Shown piece by piece: positions 26,014-33,390 of a stretch of 64,000 nt of DNA. The notes beneath the pieces were generated by a model that had not been told where the DNA came from, searched no databases, and saw only the letters and a list, made by a program, of their open reading frames with translations. Made by a program: the position numbers and the translations under genes. This stretch comes from Rhodopirellula sp. (GTDB taxonomy: Bacteria; Planctomycetota; Planctomycetia; Pirellulales; Pirellulaceae), in assembly GCA_002701385.1 (NCBI GenBank), contig NZVD01000071.1, positions 10,394 through 74,393 on the forward strand, given 5' to 3'. The first letter of the stretch is position 1. Each line of letters starts with the position of its first letter.

Positions 26014-27267
26014 CTAGCTTTTCTTTGCACCGATACAAATCAGTTGTGAATAGGTACGAAGGTACATCCGTCCACCGGCAACGGCTGGAGTACTGCGACT
26101 ATCCTCACCTAACGGGTTGGTTGCCAGGACTTTAAATTCTTTGCTAGCCGCAATCACATGGACGATTCCTTCTTCGTCGATGCAGAATAATTTATCTCCA
26201 ACTCGAATTGGTGACCCGGAAAAGGCACAATCCAATCGCTTTTGATAATAGACTTTACCAGTCTTTGTATCCATGCATGACAAGATTCCCTTGTCATAAA
26301 AACAGAACATAAGATTGTCGAGGCAGACCGAAGTTGGCACATAGGGAGCAGCTCGATCTAGTTTAAAGCTGATCGTGGGTTCGGCTCCGGGTTTGATAGC
26401 GGCGACATAATTACCCCCTCCGCCTGAACCGGTTGAACCAAAAATGTGGCCACCGGAGAATAAAGGAGATGAAACAGTTCGTTTATCAAAGGCCGTGACG
26501 GACCAATTTTCTTTTCCGGTTTCTGGATCGAGGCTATACATTCCGTCGACAGTGTTGGAGCAGATAATCTCATCTCCGTTTTCTCCCGAGTAAATAGCAG
26601 GAACGCTATAGCTGGCAGAGGCGGTACCACGAGGTGTTTTCCAAATCAACTCACCACTTTCCTTCTCAAACGCATAAAAGAAGCTTTCGCCAGGTTCGAT
26701 CCCTGCCGGAAGTTTGTTATTGGCCTGTGAAGCATTGAGCAGAACTCGGTTCTTATAAATGACTGGTGACGTGCCGAAACCATGCTGGCTACTCCAGGAA
26801 CCCAAATCTTTGCTCCAGAGTTCATTGCCGTCGTGGCTATAAGCCTTTACTAAGGTATGCTGAGGATCGGACCACGCAAAGATGACCACATCCTTATCGA
26901 CGACTGGCGTACAGGAAGCGTAACTGGACCGCAGGTGTAATTGGTGTGTGGCTGACTGATAATCATGTTGCCAAATCACTTTTCCAGTACTGGCATTTAG
27001 GCAGAGAACATACCGTTCAGCATTTTCCGGATCCGCACTGAGCAAAAATACCTTTTCTCCCCATAGGACTGGCGACGAGTGACCAATTCCCGGAAGTTCC
27101 GATTTAAATACCACATTGTCTTCACTCCACTGGGCAGGGAAGGACTTAGTTGCAGCAACTCCTTGGCCATTTGGACCGTGAAATCTTGTCCATTCCTGAG
27201 CTTGAACGGAATGAGAAACTAGTAATGAACAGGCAAAGAGGGCCAAACAATATAAACGATTGGTCAT
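26014..27267 (-). CDS. Secreted PQQ-like beta-propeller repeat protein
   Basis: A 417-aa protein from the ATG at 27267, which has AAGAG about 8 bases upstream; a GTG at 27276 is three codons earlier. It begins with a signal peptide (LYCLALFACSLLVSHSVQAQ) and then carries WD/PQQ-type blades: several copies of a G-x-x-x-W or D-x-x-T-G-K-x-x-W turn (LNASTGKVIWQ, ESGELIWK, PETGKENWS, TKTGKVYYQ). This is the BamB/YfgL-like type common in planctomycetes, usually annotated as outer membrane assembly or PQQ-binding-like. No haem or metal motif is seen and the function is open. It forms a tight operon with the 5-oxoprolinase and YheT-like genes. Confidence 0.85.
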   Translation of the reverse strand: MTNRLYCLALFACSLLVSHSVQAQEWTRFHGPNGQGVAATKSFPAQWSEDNVVFKSELPGIGHSSPVLWGEKVFLLSADPENAERYVLCLNASTGKVIWQHDYQSATHQLHLRSSYASCTPVVDKDVVIFAWSDPQHTLVKAYSHDGNELWSKDLGSWSSQHGFGTSPVIYKNRVLLNASQANNKLPAGIEPGESFFYAFEKESGELIWKTPRGTASASYSVPAIYSGENGDEIICSNTVDGMYSLDPETGKENWSVTAFDKRTVSSPLFSGGHIFGSTGSGGGGNYVAAIKPGAEPTISFKLDRAAPYVPTSVCLDNLMFCFYDKGILSCMDTKTGKVYYQKRLDCAFSGSPIRVGDKLFCIDEEGIVHVIAASKEFKVLATNPLGEDSRSTPAVAGGRMYLRTYSQLICIGAKKS

Positions 27268-27341
27268 ATGATTCACTCTTAAATTGAAAGGAGACTTAAG
27301 TGATTACGACTATCCTACATATCTAAAGCGGGACACGCAAT

Positions 27342-28652
27342 TTATGCAGTTGGTAATTCTTCCAGTGGGCTTTCCTGCTCGCCGGCAGAAAAGTCGCTTC
27401 CACTGCGAGCCGCCGCGAAGATGAGTAAAACTCCCAATACCATCAATCCTGCGGCGACAAAGTAAGGCATATCAATTTTGATTGCCAGCAAGGGAATTCC
27501 TATTCCCGAACCAATGATCCGAGCAAGTGAACTGATACTCTGCCCAACTCCCATGATGGCTCCCTGACGAGTTGGGTCACTGCGCCGAGAAAGCATAGCG
27601 TTGAGCGATGGTTGCATGAATGAGAATCCGGAAACGACGACGCCCAAAGCGACGAATAATAAGGTGTCGCTTTGCTTATCAATGGCTACCGTCATAATGG
27701 CAAATCCGAGAATTTCCAAAACCGCTCCTGTCAAAGCCAGTGAGGAGTCAGCAAGTTTTCCAGCCATGCGTCGAACAATGCCACCCTGAACGAGTGCCAG
27801 CGTAATTCCGATAAAGGCAAAGGTTCCACAAATGCCCCGATAACTGAATTCGAACGGGCTTCCCGTAAAGTGTTTGGAATCCCCTTTGATTAATAGGGAC
27901 AATGTCGTTTCGAAATTGGCAAAGGAAAAAATACAGACAAAGATAGTAATAAGAATTAGGCCTATCGACCGGATAGACAAAGCCTGTTTAAGCCCTGCCA
28001 AATCCAAGATTTTATGGCTGGCCGAGTTACTTGATTCCGTACGGGACTCAGGTAGCTTCTTAAATGCCAAAAGTAGTGCTACGAAGGACAGGATTGCGGC
28101 GATAAATCCCGGCCAGGGACTAACCGTGTTCTCAGCCATGGCTACCATTCCCAGGAGCGGGCCGAAGGTGAAGCCTGCACCAAAGGCCATCCCGATTAAC
28201 GCCATTCCCTTCGCTCGCTTTTCAGGTGTCGTTGTATCGGCAATGTATGCCTGAGCGGTGGAAATGGTAGCTCCAAAAATACCGGCACCAATTCGCGAGA
28301 CGTAGAGTAACAGCATGGTGGTGGATGGATCGCTTACCAACTCGGTAGTAGCCAGGCCAAATAGCGAGTAGAAGACGACCGAACCGGCTAACCCGACCAT
28401 GATGATCGGCCGTCTGCCGTGTTTGTCCGATAACTTACCCCAGAACGGTGCAAATAGAAACTGCATGGCAGAGAAGCTTGCCATCAACAGTCCCAATTGC
28501 ATTCCGGCGTTTGCAGATTCGGTTAAATAGTGATCTGCATAGGCTGGCAACAGCGGAAGAACCAAGCCGAATCCTAATAAGTCGATGAAGACTGTCAGAA
28601 AGATTACCAGCAGAGAGCCTTTACGGGGTTCGTCGGTCATAGATGAATTCAT
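27342..28652 (-). CDS. Major facilitator superfamily transporter (TetA-like)
   Basis: A 436-aa membrane protein from the ATG at 28652; a TTG is four codons upstream and another ATG four codons downstream. About 12 transmembrane helices are visible. The first loop-2/3 motif (GKLSDKHGRRPIIM, cytosolic) and the opening helix (VFIDLLGFGLVLPLLP) are typical of TetA/MFS drug-proton antiporters, and GAGFTFGPLLG is the helix-5 antiporter motif. The substrate is unknown. No start has a good ribosome binding site. A 60-bp gap separates it from the DUF971 gene and 75 bp from the PQQ-propeller gene, so operon membership is uncertain. Confidence 0.9.
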   Translation of the reverse strand: MNSSMTDEPRKGSLLVIFLTVFIDLLGFGLVLPLLPAYADHYLTESANAGMQLGLLMASFSAMQFLFAPFWGKLSDKHGRRPIIMVGLAGSVVFYSLFGLATTELVSDPSTTMLLLYVSRIGAGIFGATISTAQAYIADTTTPEKRAKGMALIGMAFGAGFTFGPLLGMVAMAENTVSPWPGFIAAILSFVALLLAFKKLPESRTESSNSASHKILDLAGLKQALSIRSIGLILITIFVCIFSFANFETTLSLLIKGDSKHFTGSPFEFSYRGICGTFAFIGITLALVQGGIVRRMAGKLADSSLALTGAVLEILGFAIMTVAIDKQSDTLLFVALGVVVSGFSFMQPSLNAMLSRRSDPTRQGAIMGVGQSISSLARIIGSGIGIPLLAIKIDMPYFVAAGLMVLGVLLIFAAARSGSDFSAGEQESPLEELPTA

Positions 28653-28724
28653 TCTGTGGAGCAAAAGTTAAAGAAGGTTTCAGTTTAAATAGGAGGCCAC
28701 GGTCGTGCTATCCCCTGAAGTTAC

Positions 28725-29069
28725 TCACATTTGGGATTCGGCTTCTGCGACGGCATCTCCCAATTGTCGAAGTAGCTCGAGTTTATAGATGCCGGCATCA
28801 CACCCATCGCTGAAGGCAATGTTGTAAGCATAATTACCTAGTGGTTTCATATTCTCAACAATTAGAGGACGAGCTTCGGCTGCACTGATGACAGGTAGTA
28901 AATCAACTGGCTGCGGGTCAAGTGCTGCAACGCGACAATGCGCACATGGGCAGTTGTCCCGCAGGACTTTGAAAGGAATCTGGGAAATCGCATCGTCGCT
29001 CCAATGGATGATCAGGCGTTGATCATCAGATAGGTTGATTCCAGTGGGATAAGCGGTTGGTTGGTTCAT
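28725..29069 (-). CDS. DUF971 / GBBH-like N-terminal domain protein
   Basis: A 114-aa protein matching DUF971, the small zinc-binding domain also found at the N-terminus of gamma-butyrobetaine hydroxylase and fused to the Mrp/HCF101 iron-sulfur carriers. IHWSDD (21-26) and LRDNCPCAHC (36-45) are visible; the cysteines are Cys40, Cys42 and Cys45. Its start lies 8 bp downstream of the cysteine-desulfurase-like gene. Since that gene family is related to sulfur mobilisation, the pair suggests a sulfur or Fe-S role. That is inference; no enzyme activity is established for stand-alone DUF971. Confidence 0.82.
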   Translation of the reverse strand: MNQPTAYPTGINLSDDQRLIIHWSDDAISQIPFKVLRDNCPCAHCRVAALDPQPVDLLPVISAAEARPLIVENMKPLGNYAYNIAFSDGCDAGIYKLELLRQLGDAVAEAESQM

Positions 29070-29077
29070 AGTTCAGC

Positions 29078-30340
29078 CTAATTTAGGATTTCTTTGAGGG
29101 CAGTAATGAGTCGTGTGACCTCTTCCGCCGTGTTGTAGTGGACCAATCCCAGGCGAACCATCCCATCAGGTTCCAACCCGAGTTGCTCTGTCAGTTCCAG
29201 CGCGTAGTAATTTCCATCCCAGGCATAGATGCCATATTCGTTAAGTTCACTAGCGAGTGCAGAAGCACTCATTTTTGGATGTGTCACTGAGACGGTGGGT
29301 ACACGTTGATCAATTTGATCTGGAGCGGTAATTCCATGGATTTTTAAATCAGTGACGGTTGCCAGTCCTGTCAGTAGTTGCTTGCAAAGGTCGTCTTCAT
29401 AGCGGTGGATTGCAGCATAAGCAGATTGAAGCGCCTCACGTCGTGTCAATGAGCCATCACCGGAAACGGTGCGCCCCAAATCCGCTAGATAATCAACCGC
29501 GGCACGGGCTCCACACAGACTGGCAAAGTTCTGGGTGCCGGTCATCCATTTGTCAGGGATTTCCATCGAAGAAGGGCGAACTTTATAGGCTTCCAAGCTC
29601 TCAAGTATTTCCGCTTTAGCCCAAAGCACTCCAATATGTGGCCCAAAGAACTTATAGGTCGAACAAGCCAGAAAGTCACAGCCAATCTGTTTAACATCAA
29701 TCAAACGATGAGGCGCGATGTGCACGGCATCAATGAAAACCTGAGACTGAACCTGTTTGGCATAGCTGGTGATTTCCTGGACCGGGTTAATTGATCCGGA
29801 AGAATTGGAAGCCAAGCCTACTGCGACCAACTTAGTTCGGTCATCAATTTTTGATTTCAAGTCATCGATATCCAGAGTGCAGTTATCTTTATGAATGTCA
29901 GCGTAACGTACTTCTACGTCATGATCCTTTGCAGCCTGTGCCCAGGTCGATACGTTGGCATCATGGTCAAGTCGAGTCACTACGATATTGTCTCCGGCCG
30001 TCCATGTTCGCGCGACTGCGCGTGAAAACGCGAACGTCAGGCTGGTCATATTGGCTCCGAATACAATTTCCCGCCACTGGTCTGCACCCACGAAATCGGC
30101 TAATGCCTGGTGAGCTTCCTGGACAAGAGCATCACTTTCATGACTCGTGGCAAATTGCCCGCCATGATTAGCATTGCAAGTGCAGTAATAGTGAGTGATA
30201 GCATCCATGACGGATTGAGGAACTTGCGTGCCGGCGGGTCCGTCGAGGTATATTGCTGGCTGCCCGTTATGATCACGTGATAGAGCAGGGAATAAGTTAC
30301 GGCATTGTTGGATGAGATCAGAGGTCAATGTAGCGGTCAT
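29078..30340 (-). CDS. Cysteine-desulfurase-like class V aminotransferase
   Basis: A 420-aa PLP-dependent protein of the SufS/NifS-like class V aminotransferases (the 'cysteine desulfurase-like' subfamily). DAVHIAP (204-210) supplies the Asp and His that contact the cofactor, and STYKFFGPHIG (227-237) places the Schiff-base lysine at Lys230, with the FFGPH variant typical of this subfamily. No cysteine in the short flexible loop that NifS/SufS use for persulfide formation is obvious, so desulfurase activity is not certain; kynureninase or isopenicillin-epimerase-like reactions are alternatives. The ATG at 30340 has GAGAAG about 12 bases upstream. It is followed 8 bp later by the DUF971 gene. 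Confidence 0.87.
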   Translation of the reverse strand: MTATLTSDLIQQCRNLFPALSRDHNGQPAIYLDGPAGTQVPQSVMDAITHYYCTCNANHGGQFATSHESDALVQEAHQALADFVGADQWREIVFGANMTSLTFAFSRAVARTWTAGDNIVVTRLDHDANVSTWAQAAKDHDVEVRYADIHKDNCTLDIDDLKSKIDDRTKLVAVGLASNSSGSINPVQEITSYAKQVQSQVFIDAVHIAPHRLIDVKQIGCDFLACSTYKFFGPHIGVLWAKAEILESLEAYKVRPSSMEIPDKWMTGTQNFASLCGARAAVDYLADLGRTVSGDGSLTRREALQSAYAAIHRYEDDLCKQLLTGLATVTDLKIHGITAPDQIDQRVPTVSVTHPKMSASALASELNEYGIYAWDGNYYALELTEQLGLEPDGMVRLGLVHYNTAEEVTRLITALKEILN

Positions 30341-30407
30341 GCGGTTGGCTTCTCAGGTCATGTCGGATAATCATCGGCGAAAGTAAGTCACCGAACGAGG
30401 GTTTGCG

Positions 30408-31679
30408 TTAATCGCGATTGTCGATAAAACGCTTCCCCTTCGCTTCAAATCTCGGAAGCGAATTTGCATCTGCCAATATAACCTCAACTCGTAGACCTAA
30501 CCCGACCTGGATTGCGTCTTTTATTTGATCCACGTTTCCGGAAGTATCTTCTACTTCGATGGATAGACTGTCCATCTCTCCCTCTTTGAATGCGGTAATA
30601 CGATATTCAGTGACACTGTCGAATCGTCTTATTATTTCTTCGAGTGAACTAGGAAAGACATTCACTCCACGCACAACGATCATATCGTCAGCTCGGCCTA
30701 GGACTCCACCCTGCAACAAGACAAAGCCATTGGTGCCATGATAGGTAGGGACGACTCGGTCACCGGTACGGTATCTAATGAGTGGGCTTCCTACACGTCC
30801 CAAGCAAGTCAGGACCAGTTCACCCGAGTCACCGGGACTGACAGGGTGGTTTGTTTCCGGATGAATGACTTCAGCAATGAATTCGGCTTCACAAACATGA
30901 AGACCAGTTTGTTCGGCATTGGCAAATCCCCACGGACCAATTTCTGAAGCCCCGGCATGATCGATAAGCCGAGCTCCCCAGAGTGCCTCGATCCGAGAAC
31001 GCACCGAGGGAATCGATCCCCCCGGTTCCCCGGCAACAATGATCCGTTCTACGGAGGAAGACCTTAGATCGATGGCATTCTCCTGCGCGACCTCGGCTAG
31101 ACGTAATGCATAAGTTGGTGTGCAGAGCAGGACGGTTGGTTGGCTGGTTTGGATCAAGTCCAGACGCGATCGGGTACTGAGGCCACCTCCGGGTATGGAC
31201 ATGGCGCCGCGAGCGACAATGGCGTCATGGGCAGACCAAAACCCAATAAAGGGTCCAAAAGAGAAAGCTAGAAAGCATCGATCTTGGCTGGAAATATCAG
31301 CGGTGTCCAAAACGTATTGCCAGACGTGCATCCACCATTGCCAGTCTTCGGTCGTATCCAAAACGGCCATAGGGTTTCCCCTGGTTCCGGACGTTCGGTG
31401 AAACCGTACGTAGTTCTCTGTCGGCCAGGTCAGATTCTTTGCAAAGCCATTTTCAGCAAGTAGTTCCGCTTTAGTTGTGAACGGTAAGTCGCTCAGTTCC
31501 TGTAAGTTGTTTAGCGAAGAGCGACTTCCCAGTTTGTCTCGGTAGAACTGGTTGTGGGGGAGTATTTGGGCGAGTAGGGAATTCAGTTTCTCTAGTTGCA
31601 GACATTCCAATGCCTCACGTGATAGCGATTGAATCTCATCACGGGATGAACTGTCGTTAAGTTCAGCATTGGTATTCAT
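30408..31679 (-). CDS. PaaK-like AMP-forming acyl-CoA ligase
   Basis: A 423-aa adenylating enzyme resembling phenylacetate-CoA ligase. The phosphate-binding loop RTSGTRGNP (95-103), the GASEIGPWG motif, the RTGDRV motif and the hinge segment GRADDMIVVRGVNVFP are in family order. PaaK forms an acyl-adenylate and then the CoA thioester of an aryl-acetate. No other phenylacetate-degradation genes are nearby, so a different carboxylic acid substrate is likely. It lies 67 bp upstream of the desulfurase-like gene and could be co-transcribed with it. The ATG at 31679 is well placed for the family N-terminus. Confidence 0.88.
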   Translation of the reverse strand: MNTNAELNDSSSRDEIQSLSREALECLQLEKLNSLLAQILPHNQFYRDKLGSRSSLNNLQELSDLPFTTKAELLAENGFAKNLTWPTENYVRFHRTSGTRGNPMAVLDTTEDWQWWMHVWQYVLDTADISSQDRCFLAFSFGPFIGFWSAHDAIVARGAMSIPGGGLSTRSRLDLIQTSQPTVLLCTPTYALRLAEVAQENAIDLRSSSVERIIVAGEPGGSIPSVRSRIEALWGARLIDHAGASEIGPWGFANAEQTGLHVCEAEFIAEVIHPETNHPVSPGDSGELVLTCLGRVGSPLIRYRTGDRVVPTYHGTNGFVLLQGGVLGRADDMIVVRGVNVFPSSLEEIIRRFDSVTEYRITAFKEGEMDSLSIEVEDTSGNVDQIKDAIQVGLGLRVEVILADANSLPRFEAKGKRFIDNRD

Positions 31680-31697
31680 GATTAGTTTGCGAATGGT

Positions 31698-33344
31698 CTA
31701 TTGATCCTCCGGATTGGCATTATCCGGTAGATTTCCCTGAGGCAGTGTATTAGGAAGGCCCGGAACGTTGGGCAGTCCCGGGACAGCGGGCAGCCCTGGA
31801 AGGTCACCGCCAAGTTCGTTCTTCTGAGCTCTAATCAAGTCAGTGTTTGCCAGATGTAATTTGTTGTAAGTGGCTTCATCAATAAGGTAGAACCAATTGG
31901 CAAATCGTCCATTTAGCAACCGCACCGTATTTTTAGCAGCCGCTAATTTTGTTTCGTACTCTTCCTTAAGCCTTGCATTGTCTCGTTCGATTTCAGCTTT
32001 TAACTCAGCTAACTGCTCAGGTGTGAGTTTAGTTTGTGGTTCGGCCGGATCGGCTGATTCTGTGGTTGCAGTCTCGGAAGTGTCTTCTGCTGGAGTTTCC
32101 GTTGTAGGCTTAGTTGGTAATGCTCGGTATTCCGGTGCCGGAATCATATTGGGTTGGAATTCAGTGGTGACAAACAAGTAACGCTCGATGGAACTATCGG
32201 CGTTGGACGAAGTATCGACTTCTCCAAATCGAAGGACATACTTTACACCCGTTTGTAGTGACACATTCATTTCACCGTTGGCGCTCTTTAGATCCATCAG
32301 ATTATTGACCGTGGTATTCGGATCACCGAATAAGCCGAGTTTGGTAAGCGTTGCAGACGTTTGTTCATCTTTAATCGCAGCGGCTGTAATCTTGAGGTCT
32401 GGACGTAAGACAGCGGGCTTTCTCATGACGCCCTGAATGGTCAGATTCTCCAATGTACTTTGCAGGATATTGATGCGATCCAAATTTAATTCTTCATTTT
32501 CAGTTAGCTCAATGGTGAAAGGTTCCTGCGTGTTTTGGTCATATTGCACCATGTTGGCAAGCTTCCAAAGCAGGTCAGTTTCGTCGAGTGCTAAGGAGGT
32601 ATTGGAACGGCGTAGCATAATCGGAGCACCCTCGGGGTCGAGACCGATGAAGTAGTCCTGAATGCCGAGTTGTCGGACATCCAGCCCGTTAAGCCCCAGT
32701 AAGTTGGTATCGATCCATTGGGAGAACTCCGTGTTAAAGATTCCCATGTTGAGATCAATCGTGAACACGGTGTCGCTCTCAGGACGCCGGGCAGTGTAGT
32801 AGGATTGTTGCATGCGTGGGTCAATACCAGCCTGAGTGCCTCGCATGACTTTGGCACCGACAATTAGTGAATATGATTTTCCTTCGTCGTCGGTAACGGT
32901 GATGAGAGTTCCAACGCCGTCCGTTCCTACGTCCAAAGTTTCAGTATTGGGCTCGACAACACGGTATTCGGCATGCACGCTACGGTCAACATCGACGACT
33001 TCTTTGACTTCCAGTGTGCCAAATGCTGCCGCGGCAGACGCCATTTGTTCTTCAGCATCAGCGGGATAGTTGCTGTGTGAAGGGATCACCCACTGACCAG
33101 TCGCATCTCGCTTAACACTGAAAGATTTGATTCTTGCAGTTGTGTCATCGTAGGTCGTGATTTTCAACTCGACAGCTCGTTCCGCTGTGAAACCTTCAAA
33201 GACTGCTCTGCCTTCTTCCTGCTTAGCAATATCACGACGGTTTTGATACGTGTCAGCCTCACCAATGTCATTGGTTAAAAAGGCTGCGACAATGCAGACT
33301 GCAGCAAGCGTTACAAAGATACAAGTTTGGGTTAGGTTATTCAT
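31698..33344 (-). CDS. DUF4340 domain protein of the Gld-type ABC operon
   Basis: A 548-aa protein starting with a membrane anchor (about 8-25, CIFVTLAAVCIVAAFLT). Repeated beta-rich DUF4340 segments follow (FEGFTAERAVELKIT, KRDATGQWVIPSHSNYPAD, VDVDRSVHAEYRVVEP), then a Thr/Glu-rich linker (about 415-450), a coiled-coil stretch (about 450-480) and a Pro/Leu/Gly-rich tail with repeated P-G-L-P units. DUF4340 proteins travel with GldF/GldG-type ABC permeases, as here: the gene begins 46 bp after the GldFG-like gene. It is probably the extracytoplasmic partner of that exporter. The molecular activity is unknown. Confidence 0.85.
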   Translation of the reverse strand: MNNLTQTCIFVTLAAVCIVAAFLTNDIGEADTYQNRRDIAKQEEGRAVFEGFTAERAVELKITTYDDTTARIKSFSVKRDATGQWVIPSHSNYPADAEEQMASAAAAFGTLEVKEVVDVDRSVHAEYRVVEPNTETLDVGTDGVGTLITVTDDEGKSYSLIVGAKVMRGTQAGIDPRMQQSYYTARRPESDTVFTIDLNMGIFNTEFSQWIDTNLLGLNGLDVRQLGIQDYFIGLDPEGAPIMLRRSNTSLALDETDLLWKLANMVQYDQNTQEPFTIELTENEELNLDRINILQSTLENLTIQGVMRKPAVLRPDLKITAAAIKDEQTSATLTKLGLFGDPNTTVNNLMDLKSANGEMNVSLQTGVKYVLRFGEVDTSSNADSSIERYLFVTTEFQPNMIPAPEYRALPTKPTTETPAEDTSETATTESADPAEPQTKLTPEQLAELKAEIERDNARLKEEYETKLAAAKNTVRLLNGRFANWFYLIDEATYNKLHLANTDLIRAQKNELGGDLPGLPAVPGLPNVPGLPNTLPQGNLPDNANPEDQ

Positions 33345-33390
33345 GATTCAATTTGGTAGTGAATGGCCTGATTGAATAGGTGCGGAGTGT

